Source of the DNA: an uncultured Verrucomicrobiales bacterium | Lineage (GTDB): Bacteria > Verrucomicrobiota > Verrucomicrobiia > Verrucomicrobiales > Akkermansiaceae | NCBI GenBank assembly: GCA_937958875.1 | Contig: CALGMJ010000152.1 | Span: forward strand, 1-42,432 | Direction of reading: 5' to 3' | DNA length: 42,432 nt | Part shown: positions 25,792 to 34,713 of the stretch, in pieces | Layout of the letters: each line of letters opens with the position of its first letter | Numbering within the stretch: the stretch's first letter is position 1 | Notes under the pieces: model-generated | What the model was told of the DNA's origin: nothing | The model's input: the letters and a program-made list of their open reading frames with translations, nothing else | The model's database searches: none | Translations under genes and position numbers: made by a program

Positions 25792-27186
25792 TTATTTTTG
25801 GGTGTGTGCATGGCGACGAACCAAATCACGAGCAGGCTCAGGGACCCAGCGTTCCCAGTCACCCGACTTCCGATATCCGCGTAAAATTTCGCGTCCTGTC
25901 TTTTTCAAAAGCTCCTCATCCCCAACTTCTAAGCCCCTGATGAGACCATTCTCAATGAAGTGTCGATAGAGGTGTTCTAAGTTTTCTGGGGCGCGGAAAG
26001 TTTCCGCGGTGACACATTCATTATCTTTCCGGTTTCGCCACGGATAAACGAGGAGTGAGATCCCAGATTTAAAGAGTCGCCCGAAGGATTCGAGGATTCC
26101 TCCACTGAGATTTTCAGACCACTTCTCTTTGAACAATTCATTAAGAAGCCCAATGGAGAGAATCATCCCGACCGGTTCACGCGTATAGAGGCGCAAGGTG
26201 GCGGCCACTCGGTGGAATTCGGGACAATTTGAAATCATAACCACTTTCCCTAGAGCCTGAAGCGTATCGACACGGTCAATGAAGGAAATGAGATCAATCT
26301 CACCGTCACGCAGGAGATTTGCGAGCGAGACCTCACAAACTTCTCGGCACGGTTTTGCTTTCTCGGATTGCTCATCACATGGAAAGACTTTTGAACCCTG
26401 CTCGAGCATATCGAGGTGTAAATTCGTCACCGGCATAAAGCTACCCCGGAGCACGAGTAGAGGAGTCCGGTAAAATGCTTCCGCTGCCTGAACGACTTCA
26501 CCATTCGGCATGAAGACAGTCGCTGGAGTGCAGCACTGTTTCACCAGCTCTAGAGCGCAGAGTCGATTATCAACCATCTCAAATCGCTCTCCGAGAAATT
26601 TCAGCATATCGATCTCAATTCTTCCTGGAGCAAGGTGTGCTGTGAGAGATTTTACGAAGGTTTCTAAATCTGTGGAGTGATGAAAGGCAGCCCAGATCAG
26701 GTTCACTCCCAAAATACCGAGAGCCTCCATTTGGTCGACATTTTCTTTATCGAGTAAGCGTGTATGTAGTAAGATCGTGCCAGAGCGTCCATTAGGTCGA
26801 GCTTGGTAACGGATGCCTAACCATCCGTGGCATTCTTCCTTATCTTGGTATCCTCGTGCTCGGACAGTGTTGCAGAAGGAGAAAAACCGTGATCGATCTC
26901 CCCTCTCTTCCATGAGTCGTTCGTGGAGGAGATCATACTCATAATTGAGCATTTGCACGACCCGATCTTGCGAGACATAGCGTTTTGATTTCCCATAAAC
27001 GGTGTCACTGATGGTCATATCATAAGCCGAGATCGACTTGGCCACCGTGCCAGCACTTGCTGAAGCTCGGAAGAAATGATTAGCGACTTCTTGACCTGCC
27101 CCGATCTCGGCAAAGGTCCCGTAAATTGAAGGATCAAGATTGAGCTGAAGTGCTTTATCTTGAACTGTGCGAATGGTCTCACTCAT
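25792..27186 (-). CDS. conserved protein of unknown function (464 aa), coupled to the PBP module
   Basis: A 464-residue soluble protein with no signal or membrane segment. It opens with a region containing YGTFAEIGAGQEVANHFFR (about 22-40), a stretch I recall from a widespread conserved family that is often mis-named as a nicotinate-nucleotide adenylyltransferase or TonB-dependent receptor. None of the adenylyltransferase HxGH-type motifs are present and no beta-barrel is likely. Its ATG is eight bases after the upstream zinc-ribbon gene's stop, so it belongs to the PBP operon. Function is unknown. Confidence 0.7.
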   Translation of the reverse strand: MSETIRTVQDKALQLNLDPSIYGTFAEIGAGQEVANHFFRASASAGTVAKSISAYDMTISDTVYGKSKRYVSQDRVVQMLNYEYDLLHERLMEERGDRSRFFSFCNTVRARGYQDKEECHGWLGIRYQARPNGRSGTILLHTRLLDKENVDQMEALGILGVNLIWAAFHHSTDLETFVKSLTAHLAPGRIEIDMLKFLGERFEMVDNRLCALELVKQCCTPATVFMPNGEVVQAAEAFYRTPLLVLRGSFMPVTNLHLDMLEQGSKVFPCDEQSEKAKPCREVCEVSLANLLRDGEIDLISFIDRVDTLQALGKVVMISNCPEFHRVAATLRLYTREPVGMILSIGLLNELFKEKWSENLSGGILESFGRLFKSGISLLVYPWRNRKDNECVTAETFRAPENLEHLYRHFIENGLIRGLEVGDEELLKKTGREILRGYRKSGDWERWVPEPARDLVRRHAHTQK

Positions 27187-27194
27187 TGACTGAA

Positions 27195-28391
27195 TTATTT
27201 AATACCTTTAACCCAACCATTAGTGACACGCTCTAAGATTTGGACCTGGCTTGAGCTGCGAGCGTTCTTAGGGTAAGCAATTTTGAGAATCACCGGGATC
27301 GAAGGCTTTCTTTTTAAATTCTCAAAGAGCTCAGAATCACGTTTTATATATCCCCAAAGGGCGCCTTCGTCGTCAGGGAAATTCAAACGATACGAAGCCC
27401 AAAATTTATCATCCGAGAAGTGATAGTTATAATAATCACGCTTCTGCATTTCTACACGAACTTCAACGGGTTCGGTTGGGCGTGATTCCATCAATTCCTG
27501 GATACTCTTTTCGCTATAACCAACCCAGCTTTGCCAATCGACGAAATAACCGTCTTCTGTCTTTTCCACTGCGACGGGTTTCGTTGAAAAATCTTTGAAG
27601 CGGACTGAGGTTGAGAGGAATGTTTCTCGGTAAGAAATGCTACCCTCCTCAAGCGAGCGAAACTTCCCGTAATTGAATTCCTTATTCGTATAATGTGCCC
27701 TCATGAGAGGTAACACTGTGTCTGCATTACGGACAAATTGAGCTCTCGTCTCAACATCTTCAGCGGAGAGGAAATTCGCAACCGCTTCACTGACTTTCGG
27801 GAGTTCAAAAGTGGCAAATTTAGCAATGAGTGCTGTCGCCTCATCATTGATCTCATTCTGCTGTTCATCGACAGTCAGGGCGAGACTTGATTCAACAGAG
27901 GCAAAGTCTACATCCTGATCGATAAGTATTGGCATGCGCCCGGCCTTGGGTGGAGGGGCCGTTTTTGTCCGGTAGGAATAGAATGCGAAACCAAGGGCAA
28001 TCAATGTCAAGGTGCTCACGATAGCCATCCATGGTATGGATTTTTCAGAAGACGTTTCCGTCTCCTCCCAGTCGAGCCGCTCAGCATTTCCACCAAAACG
28101 TCGTCGGCGATGAGTTTGGTCTTTCCAACTAGAATCCGCTTCATCGGATGCCTCTACAATCTCTGCTTTTTTCGCCACGATAGGCTGTCCCGCAGGAGTG
28201 GGTTTCGGCTGACTTGGATTCTTAGCGGAGTCAGATTGAGGGAGAAGAATGTTGGCAGAACAAGATGGGCATTTGCCGATCTGGCCAATCCGGTCCCCTG
28301 GGGCACGGAAAAGAGAAAAACAGCTCGGACACTGGTAAGGCGTCCAGCCACGTAATTTCGATTGCTGAGCTAATTCAGAAACAGAGGTCAT
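27195..28391 (-). CDS. zinc-ribbon and single-helix membrane protein of unknown function
   Basis: A 398-residue protein. An N-terminal zinc ribbon is visible as YQCPSC (about 19-24) and GKCPSC (about 39-44), a CxxC-x15-CxxC pair. A polar, acidic linker (to about 118) leads to one membrane helix (about 122-140), and the remaining 250 residues form an apparently extracytoplasmic region without recognised motifs. Its ATG overlaps the PBP stop (ATGA), so it is translationally coupled to the PBP. Topology suggests the zinc ribbon is cytoplasmic and the large domain periplasmic. Function unknown; position suggests a peptidoglycan-related role. Confidence 0.7.
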   Translation of the reverse strand: MTSVSELAQQSKLRGWTPYQCPSCFSLFRAPGDRIGQIGKCPSCSANILLPQSDSAKNPSQPKPTPAGQPIVAKKAEIVEASDEADSSWKDQTHRRRRFGGNAERLDWEETETSSEKSIPWMAIVSTLTLIALGFAFYSYRTKTAPPPKAGRMPILIDQDVDFASVESSLALTVDEQQNEINDEATALIAKFATFELPKVSEAVANFLSAEDVETRAQFVRNADTVLPLMRAHYTNKEFNYGKFRSLEEGSISYRETFLSTSVRFKDFSTKPVAVEKTEDGYFVDWQSWVGYSEKSIQELMESRPTEPVEVRVEMQKRDYYNYHFSDDKFWASYRLNFPDDEGALWGYIKRDSELFENLKRKPSIPVILKIAYPKNARSSSQVQILERVTNGWVKGIK

Positions 28392-30865
28392 TCGAGAGCT
28401 TTAGGGAGTTTGAAGCGTGGAGGGCGCGGGAGGCGTAAAAGTGCCTCTTTCTCGCCTTTTACCTGATCATCAATGGCTAAGGTGTCGTCATTCAGAACGA
28501 ATCCTCCTTCAGTGGTTGCATCTTCAGGAGCGAGACTCGGTTTTTCACTTTGATAAGGGTCTGCCCCAATGAGTAAGGGCGCTTTAGGTTTAATCGGAAC
28601 GACGGGAAGAGCTTTGCGCGGTGGTTTCGCCGTGATCAAGCCAGACAGATCAATGCCTGCCCCATGAATGGTGCAGATCCCGATCTTAGGTCCCTTACGG
28701 AAGTACTCCTTATAACTTGTAGATCTAAAGCTCACCTCTCCGGTCACCGGATCTTCTACCGAACGATTACAGTAGAGAGTGGGCTTCTGGCCAGAATGAC
28801 GACAACAAACGACTTCTTCAATCGTATTAGGACGGGGAATTTCTTGATCTGCGAACTGTGCTCGTGCGCTGTTAATCCCTGTCTGCCAGATGGGATAGGC
28901 TAGTTCTTTAGCGAATCCACCAGTCACAATCGGTTTGCGACTTCCTTGGTGGAAACCGACCCAAACTGCCCCTGTGATTCTACCAGTATAACCAGCAGTC
29001 CAAGCATCCGTGAAATTATAGGGAGTGCCAGATTTCGCTCCACCTTTAAATTCTCCCCCAGTTAACCCGGAAGAGACTTCGGAGAGATTCCCAGTCTTCA
29101 ACACATCATTCAACATGGTGTGAATCTGGTAAGCGGTCTCTGGCGAACAAGATTTGAGATATTTAGCCCCAACTTTTTGGGTAGCCTGGTAAACCACAGC
29201 CCCAGCGGAGTCCTTGATTTCCTGAATATACGAAATTTTTGCTAATCTCTCTCCACCATTAGCAAAAGAAGAGTAAGCCTTGACTACTTCTGGGACACTA
29301 GCTGGATTCCAGCCAACAAGGTTACGATTAAACAGTTTTTCCTCGGGGAAATTGAAGCCAAATTCTTTGGCGTTTTCCATGACTTGACTCAATCCAACAT
29401 CGATTCCGAGCCGAACCGAGGCGGCAATCTTGGAATCTATCAGAGCCTGACGTGCGGTAATATTCCGTTGAGAGTACTCTGGATTGGGGATCTCCATCCC
29501 CCACTCACCTACCACACCTTCAAGGCCGCCCACCATGAGGAGGCGGTTATTCATCTGTGCATCCATCACTGGAGTGGCTGGAGTTCTCCCCTTTTCTAGG
29601 GCGCTAGCGTGAACAATTGGGAAAAATCCAGTGCCGAGCGGACGGCGTCCTAGTTCAACAAAGTCATACTGCGAGTGAGCATAATTTCGCCCTCCCACAT
29701 GAGCGACGGCCTCCCCGGTCACGTGATCGACGAAAAGGGCCGCTCCCTGTAAATAAGTTGGCGCCTTTTTGCCTCGTTTGAAATCTTCATATTTCGCATG
29801 CGAGTACCCGGGAAGTAGTTCGATATCGTCAAGGTGTTCACTCAGTGCCTGCTCGAGGCGATTTTGGACATCTGAATCAATGGTAGTCTGGATTACAAAA
29901 CCACCTTCCGCCATGGCTTCCTCACCGATTGTCTCACGAGCGATTTTTTCAATCTTTTCGTAAAGATAGGAGCGGCCACGTAGAATGGGACGAGGATTCA
30001 CCGTGACTGGCAGAGCCAAGAGCCGATCTCGCTCCTCCAAGGAAATCATCTGCTCGAGAGCCATGCGCCGGATAACGTGATCACGACCGATTTTATTTCT
30101 CTCAGGGTGACGCAGAGGAGTAAACCGAGAAGGATTCTTCACACAAGCTACGATGGATGCACATTCGTGCAGCTCAAGATCACGGGGTTCTTTACCAAAA
30201 TATCCTAAAGAAGCGGCCCGGACTCCGTAGTATCCAGAACCAAAAGGCACTCGATTAATGTAGAACTCAAGAATCTGAGTCTTCATGGCCTTCTTTCGAC
30301 TGATCGGATCAGGATACTTATCCTCAAAATCAATTGCCATTTGCTCTTCGAGACGTAAGGCCAAAAATGCCTCCACCATTTTTCGCTCGTAACCACTTTG
30401 CTCCTCACGCCGAGCCACTCCCAATAAGTCAAAGGCATTTCGTACGAGTTGCATCGTGATTGTGCCTGCACCTTGAGTGACCCCACGGCTCTTCACATTA
30501 AGATACACGGCGCGGGCTACCCCAACCCAGTCGACCCCGTCATGCTCAAAAAATCGCTGATCTTCCTGCGCTAAAAGGGCATCAACAAAGAGTTGAGGCA
30601 CTTCCCCGATAGGGATTTTATCGCGATTCTCAGAAAACATCCGGCCAATCTCCTGACCATTACGATCGAAAATGAGGTTCGGCTCCTTAACGCGGTCAAT
30701 CAATGCTAGATCATAAGCATTTGCTTGATCTCGATACGGTTGCAGCTTCTTGTCCACGATAAACCCCGCCAATGCCACGAGAACGAGGCTGAAAATGACG
30801 AAAATCCTAAAGCCCTTTCGCTTGTAAAAGCGGGGCTTTTCCTTCCTTTTCTTTCGACCAAACAT
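28388..30865 (-). CDS. class A PBP-like glycosyltransferase with degenerate transpeptidase
   Basis: An 825-residue protein: cytoplasmic basic tail, membrane helix at about 20-37, GT51 domain (about 60-270) and a penicillin-binding-like domain (about 370-670). The GT51 motifs look intact: EDQRFFEH with E101, GAGTITMQLVRN, RKMVEAFLALRLEEQ with E165, and YGVRAASLGYFGK. In the transpeptidase domain the usual SxxK is TGFF at 412-415, within the aligned stretch RRPLGTGFFPIVH, and the SxN position is SKI (478-480). KSGT at 611-614 is kept. Such a protein should polymerise glycan strands but is unlikely to cross-link or bind penicillin covalently. It is coupled to the zinc-ribbon gene. Confidence 0.88.
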   Translation of the reverse strand: MFGRKKRKEKPRFYKRKGFRIFVIFSLVLVALAGFIVDKKLQPYRDQANAYDLALIDRVKEPNLIFDRNGQEIGRMFSENRDKIPIGEVPQLFVDALLAQEDQRFFEHDGVDWVGVARAVYLNVKSRGVTQGAGTITMQLVRNAFDLLGVARREEQSGYERKMVEAFLALRLEEQMAIDFEDKYPDPISRKKAMKTQILEFYINRVPFGSGYYGVRAASLGYFGKEPRDLELHECASIVACVKNPSRFTPLRHPERNKIGRDHVIRRMALEQMISLEERDRLLALPVTVNPRPILRGRSYLYEKIEKIARETIGEEAMAEGGFVIQTTIDSDVQNRLEQALSEHLDDIELLPGYSHAKYEDFKRGKKAPTYLQGAALFVDHVTGEAVAHVGGRNYAHSQYDFVELGRRPLGTGFFPIVHASALEKGRTPATPVMDAQMNNRLLMVGGLEGVVGEWGMEIPNPEYSQRNITARQALIDSKIAASVRLGIDVGLSQVMENAKEFGFNFPEEKLFNRNLVGWNPASVPEVVKAYSSFANGGERLAKISYIQEIKDSAGAVVYQATQKVGAKYLKSCSPETAYQIHTMLNDVLKTGNLSEVSSGLTGGEFKGGAKSGTPYNFTDAWTAGYTGRITGAVWVGFHQGSRKPIVTGGFAKELAYPIWQTGINSARAQFADQEIPRPNTIEEVVCCRHSGQKPTLYCNRSVEDPVTGEVSFRSTSYKEYFRKGPKIGICTIHGAGIDLSGLITAKPPRKALPVVPIKPKAPLLIGADPYQSEKPSLAPEDATTEGGFVLNDDTLAIDDQVKGEKEALLRLPRPPRFKLPKALE

Positions 30866-31979
30866 GAGTTCACTACCGACCCCCGATCTAGGTGGCCTTC
30901 AACAGGCATTTCCTTACCCCCGATTTAACGACGGGGCAATCACCGTCTTTTCTCAAGAGCTGTGTCATGAAATGGAAATATCGGGGCCAATGAGTTTTCA
31001 GCAATTCATGGCCCGCTGTCTCTATGATCCTAAGCACGGGTATTATGCTCGCCCAGACACCGCTACCGTCTCAAAAAAAGGCGATTTCATGACAAGCGTC
31101 TCCGTGGGGGCATGCTTTGGAACCCTTCTAGGTAAGCGTCTCCGAACTTTTCATAAAAAAAATGGCAGTCCTGACGATTTCACGATTGTCGAGATTGGTG
31201 CGCATGATGGTTCCTTATGTCAGGATATCAGAAGAGAATTCCCAGAAGCGAATTACACCATCGTGGAACCACTTGCTGAACGGCGGAAATTTCTACGCGA
31301 AAAGCTTGGGCCAGAGGTAATCATCTTAGAGCAGGCTGAAAAGGTCTCGATCTATGGTGCGTTGATTGCGAATGAAGTGCTCGATGCCTTACCGGTGCCT
31401 CTCTTGCTGTTCAGTTCAGGAGCTTGGCATGAAGTGGGTGTTACGGCTAATCTTGAGTGGACAACTCTTCCCGAGCTTCGCCCTGAACTCAAAGCTTTCA
31501 CTGAAGAACTTGGTAACGCATTTCCAGAAGGTTACGTGACTGAGCCCCCTCCAAAGCTTGCAGAATTTTTCGCTCCGCTAGATCGGCTTTTCGATCACGG
31601 GCTCATGACTTTTGTCGATTACGGACTCGATGCCGAAAATCTCTACTCCACGAGCCGCACGGTAGGGACCCTTCGTTGCTATCATCGACATCAGACAAAG
31701 GTTCATCCTTTAGATCGCCTAGGGCAGCAAGATATCACTGCCGATGTAAACTTTACTGCCGTGGAGAAAGCAGCCTCGGATATAGGATATCTCCCCTGCC
31801 CGATTATGAGTCAGAGCCGATATCTTACCCACTGCGCGAAGGAATGGCTTCTCTCCGAGAATCCTCCAAGCCCTAAGCTTTTACGAGAATTTCAAACCCT
31901 GATCCACCCCAGTCAGTTTGGCTCCCGTTTCTATATCCTGGAGCTACTGAAGGGAGAGGTGGAGCAAGCGTTTCCTTAA
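30864..31979 (+). CDS. MidA/NDUFAF7-like SAM-dependent methyltransferase
   Basis: A 371-residue methyltransferase of the DUF185/MidA class. The N-terminal motif MSFQQFMARCLYDPKHGYYA (about 43-62) and the GDFMTSVSVG segment are typical. The SAM-binding VEIGAHDGSL motif lies near 110-119, followed by the IANEVLDALPV motif (about 168-178) that resembles the conserved NEVxDAxP segment of the family. Mitochondrial relatives methylate an arginine in complex I assembly; the bacterial substrate is not known. The ATG shares two bases with the divergent PBP start codon. It is convergent with the Gfo/Idh gene. Confidence 0.88.
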   Translation: MSSLPTPDLGGLQQAFPYPRFNDGAITVFSQELCHEMEISGPMSFQQFMARCLYDPKHGYYARPDTATVSKKGDFMTSVSVGACFGTLLGKRLRTFHKKNGSPDDFTIVEIGAHDGSLCQDIRREFPEANYTIVEPLAERRKFLREKLGPEVIILEQAEKVSIYGALIANEVLDALPVPLLLFSSGAWHEVGVTANLEWTTLPELRPELKAFTEELGNAFPEGYVTEPPPKLAEFFAPLDRLFDHGLMTFVDYGLDAENLYSTSRTVGTLRCYHRHQTKVHPLDRLGQQDITADVNFTAVEKAASDIGYLPCPIMSQSRYLTHCAKEWLLSENPPSPKLLREFQTLIHPSQFGSRFYILELLKGEVEQAFP

Positions 31980-31990
31980 TTTGGCCTTAT

Positions 31991-33277
31991 TCAGAGGACC
32001 TGAGTTTGGCCTGGGATCGCACATGGATAGGTCCCATCTGGTCCAGGCTTAGGGCCGGGGTCCGCATTCCAGTCTAAAGTCTTCGGGGTTAAGGAAATGT
32101 TAGAATTCAAAGACTCTTCCCATTTGAGCTCCTGACCGGAATAAGTTGCCATCCGCCCAAGAATGGCAGTCATGGTGCTTTCGGCAGTGTAGTGGGCATT
32201 ATTAATGGGTTTATCCTCACGAATGTGGCGATAGAGCAAATTGTGCTCATCCTGATATGGATCATTCCGTTTACCGCGGAAACGCCAGACCGTCTCTCCC
32301 TTTTCATCGACGATCTTACCAGGGTAAGCCCTCCCTTTTTGACAACCGATGATTTCCGTCACTCGGTTTAAGGTATTTGGCTGATGACGGCATTGTGAAT
32401 TCAGCACGGTCCCATCAGCATAAGTGTATTCGACGTAGTGGTGATCGAAAATTTCGCCGAAGTCTTTCCCTACTCGAATTTGACGACCACCCATTCCTTG
32501 TGCCTTGACCGGATGCGCCCCCTTAAACCAGTTCATGACATCGATATTATGAACGTGCTGCTCCACAATGTGATCTCCACAAATCCAGTTAAAGTAATAC
32601 CAATTCCGCATCTGGTATTCCATCTCTGACATTCCTCCGGCGCGCTCGCGCACCCATACCCCAGAAGAATTCCAGTACACTTGGCCAAACTTTATCTCAC
32701 CGACTACACCACTCTGAATCTGGCTCAGAGTCTCAAGGTATTTCTGATCAAATCGCCGCTGGAGACCACAGACTACTTTTAGATTCTTTTCATCCGCCTG
32801 CTTAGCCGCGGCGATGACCTGCCGCACCCCTGGAGCATCGACTGCCACTGGCTTCTCCATGAAGACATGCTTCCCTTGGGAAATTGCGTATTCAAAATGA
32901 GCTGGGCGAAATCCTGGTGGAGTTGTCAAAATGACGACATCAGCTGCATCAATGGCAGCACGATAACCATCAAATCCATCAAAAATACGCTCAGCTGGAA
33001 CATCCACCTGATCTGAGAATCGTTTTTGAAGGCCTGCGAGAGTGCGTTCTGCATTATTCCGAAAAGCATCGGCTACTGCGACAAGGCGTGTTCCAGGCAC
33101 ATTTAAGGACTGAGTCGCAGCACCTCTCCCCCGTCCGCCGCAACCAATGAGCGCAACTTTAATCTGATCTCCCTTTCCCTCATCTTGCCCCATTCCAACT
33201 AGAGGAAGACTAGCAGCAAGAGTTGTCCCTGTTTTTAAAATCTGCCGTCGATCAAAGGATGAAGTAATGCTATTCAT
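31991..33277 (-). CDS. Tat-exported Gfo/Idh/MocA oxidoreductase
   Basis: A 428-residue protein. The N terminus has a Tat-type signal, DRRQILKTGTTLAASLPLVG (about 9-28). The nucleotide-binding domain follows with GCGGRGRGAA (about 45-54) and the family motif EKPVAVDAPGVR near 142-153. The C-terminal alpha/beta domain contains YFNWICGDHIVEQHVHNID (about 226-244). Gfo/Idh/MocA enzymes interconvert or epimerise sugars using NAD(P). Many copies with Tat signals are typical of Planctomycetes and Verrucomicrobia. The sugar substrate is unknown; no adjacent catabolic genes define it. Confidence 0.9.
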   Translation of the reverse strand: MNSITSSFDRRQILKTGTTLAASLPLVGMGQDEGKGDQIKVALIGCGGRGRGAATQSLNVPGTRLVAVADAFRNNAERTLAGLQKRFSDQVDVPAERIFDGFDGYRAAIDAADVVILTTPPGFRPAHFEYAISQGKHVFMEKPVAVDAPGVRQVIAAAKQADEKNLKVVCGLQRRFDQKYLETLSQIQSGVVGEIKFGQVYWNSSGVWVRERAGGMSEMEYQMRNWYYFNWICGDHIVEQHVHNIDVMNWFKGAHPVKAQGMGGRQIRVGKDFGEIFDHHYVEYTYADGTVLNSQCRHQPNTLNRVTEIIGCQKGRAYPGKIVDEKGETVWRFRGKRNDPYQDEHNLLYRHIREDKPINNAHYTAESTMTAILGRMATYSGQELKWEESLNSNISLTPKTLDWNADPGPKPGPDGTYPCAIPGQTQVL

Positions 33278-33313
33278 TGGTTCCGTAACCTTACGGGCGC
33301 TGCTTTGAAAAAC

Positions 33314-33775
33314 TTACCGTAAAAGTTCATCTTCATAAACCACGGTGAGACCAGCTTGATTCAGGATACTGGCGCCGAACTCCTCATCCTCTAAGTGCAT
33401 CGCTAAAAGGGACTGTCCTTGATTCTGCACTAGCAATGAATAGGCAAAATCCACATTCGTCTCCCCTTCGTGCAGAGTAGCGAGGCATCTAGTTAACCCA
33501 CTCCCTGACTCCCTGAGTCTCACCACCACGAGGCGCGATACCGTAAATGCGATTCCCTTTTCTAGTAAAAGCTCTTCTGCAGCATCTGGATCACTGAGCA
33601 CGAGGCGCGCTACAGTGGCATCCCGAGAATCCTGCACACTCACCCCGATCACTTCGATCTGACGCCGACGGAGCAGATTTGCCAGTGATGAAAAAGCTCC
33701 CACTCGATTTGCTAACATCACTGAGAATTGTCGTACAAATTCACGTTTTCGACTTACTCCCTCAACCGGATTCAT
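33314..33775 (-). CDS. ACT-domain protein (acetolactate synthase small subunit-like)
   Basis: About 153 residues read from ATG at 33775; the frame is open to a TTG at 33841. Two ACT-like units are visible: an N-terminal one with FSVMLANRVGAFSSLANLLRRR and VIGVSV, and a second with ATLHEGETNVDFAYSLLVQN. The arrangement resembles acetolactate synthase regulatory subunits, but no ilvB, ilvC or ilvN neighbour is present, so it may be a free-standing amino-acid sensor. It is divergent from tcdA. Confidence 0.72.
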   Translation of the reverse strand: MNPVEGVSRKREFVRQFSVMLANRVGAFSSLANLLRRRQIEVIGVSVQDSRDATVARLVLSDPDAAEELLLEKGIAFTVSRLVVVRLRESGSGLTRCLATLHEGETNVDFAYSLLVQNQGQSLLAMHLEDEEFGASILNQAGLTVVYEDELLR

Positions 33776-33852
33776 GCGCAGGGATCTAACACTTTCCTCT
33801 TGGGCGATCAATCGACTTGTCCTTCTTCTAAAAATCCTCAATTACCCGAGTT

Positions 33853-34653
33853 GTGACTGACGCATACCTCTCACGTTTCGCTGGTATTGGCCGCTTATAT
33901 GGAGAATCTGGGCTTAAAATTCTTTCTGAAAGCCATGTTCTCGTGGTCGGGATTGGAGGTGTGGGCTCATGGGCTGTGGAGGCCCTCGCCCGTTCCGGGA
34001 TAGGCGTTCTTTCTCTGGTTGACCTCGATGATATTTGCGTCACGAATACGAATCGTCAGATTCACGCCCTCACCCAGACCGTGGGACAATCGAAAGTAAG
34101 CGCCATGGCTAAGCGACTCATGGAAATTAACCCAGAAATCATCGTCCACGAGCACCAGAATTTTTATACGGAACAATCCTCAGCAAGACTGCTGCTGGAA
34201 ATTCAACCAGACTTAGTCATCGATGCCATCGACTCCGTGCGGCAGAAGTGTCACCTCCTTGCGACCTGCCACCAGCATGAGATCCCGGTGATTACCAGCG
34301 GCGGTGCAGGTGGTCGCATTGACGCTACCAGAGTCACTATTACTGATCTTGCATTAACGCATAATGACGCCCTCCTTCAGTCTGTGCGGAAACAATTACG
34401 GGCGAATTATGACTTCCCTCGTACTGAGAAAAAACCTGTGAAATTCAACATCCCGGCAGTCTTCTCCTCGGAGCCTCCTCTTTATCCTCAATGCGATGGC
34501 TCTACCTCAACCGAGAGACCTGCTGAAACGCCAGCTGGGTTGAAATGTGATGCCGGCTATGGCGCAGTAACACACCTGACCGCAAACTTCGGTAATCTCA
34601 TGGCAGGTTGGGCCTTAAATCATTTAGTAAAAAAACAGGGTCAAAAGAAGTAG
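33853..34653 (+). CDS. tcdA: tRNA threonylcarbamoyladenosine dehydratase (TcdA/CsdL)
   Basis: A 266-residue E1-like (ThiF-family) enzyme that cyclises N6-threonylcarbamoyladenosine at tRNA position 37 using ATP. The start codon is GTG. The nucleotide-binding motif VVGIGGVGSWAVEALARSG begins near residue 30, followed by LVDLDDICVTNTNRQIHAL, typical of TcdA. The later DAIDSVRQK segment and the Arg-containing KPVKFNIPAVFSSEPP segment fit the family. Length matches E. coli TcdA (about 268). It is followed by hpf after about 60 bases. Confidence 0.93.
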   Translation: MTDAYLSRFAGIGRLYGESGLKILSESHVLVVGIGGVGSWAVEALARSGIGVLSLVDLDDICVTNTNRQIHALTQTVGQSKVSAMAKRLMEINPEIIVHEHQNFYTEQSSARLLLEIQPDLVIDAIDSVRQKCHLLATCHQHEIPVITSGGAGGRIDATRVTITDLALTHNDALLQSVRKQLRANYDFPRTEKKPVKFNIPAVFSSEPPLYPQCDGSTSTERPAETPAGLKCDAGYGAVTHLTANFGNLMAGWALNHLVKKQGQKK

Positions 34654-34713
34654 CCTTCTCCCTAATCGCCTGTTATCTATAGGGATCGGATTTTTATTTC
34701 CGAGACCTTCATT

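Noticed and set aside
25792-27186. Assignment as nicotinate-nucleotide adenylyltransferase or TonB-dependent receptor
   Set aside because: No HxGH or ISSTxIR-type motif, no signal peptide and no beta-barrel pattern.
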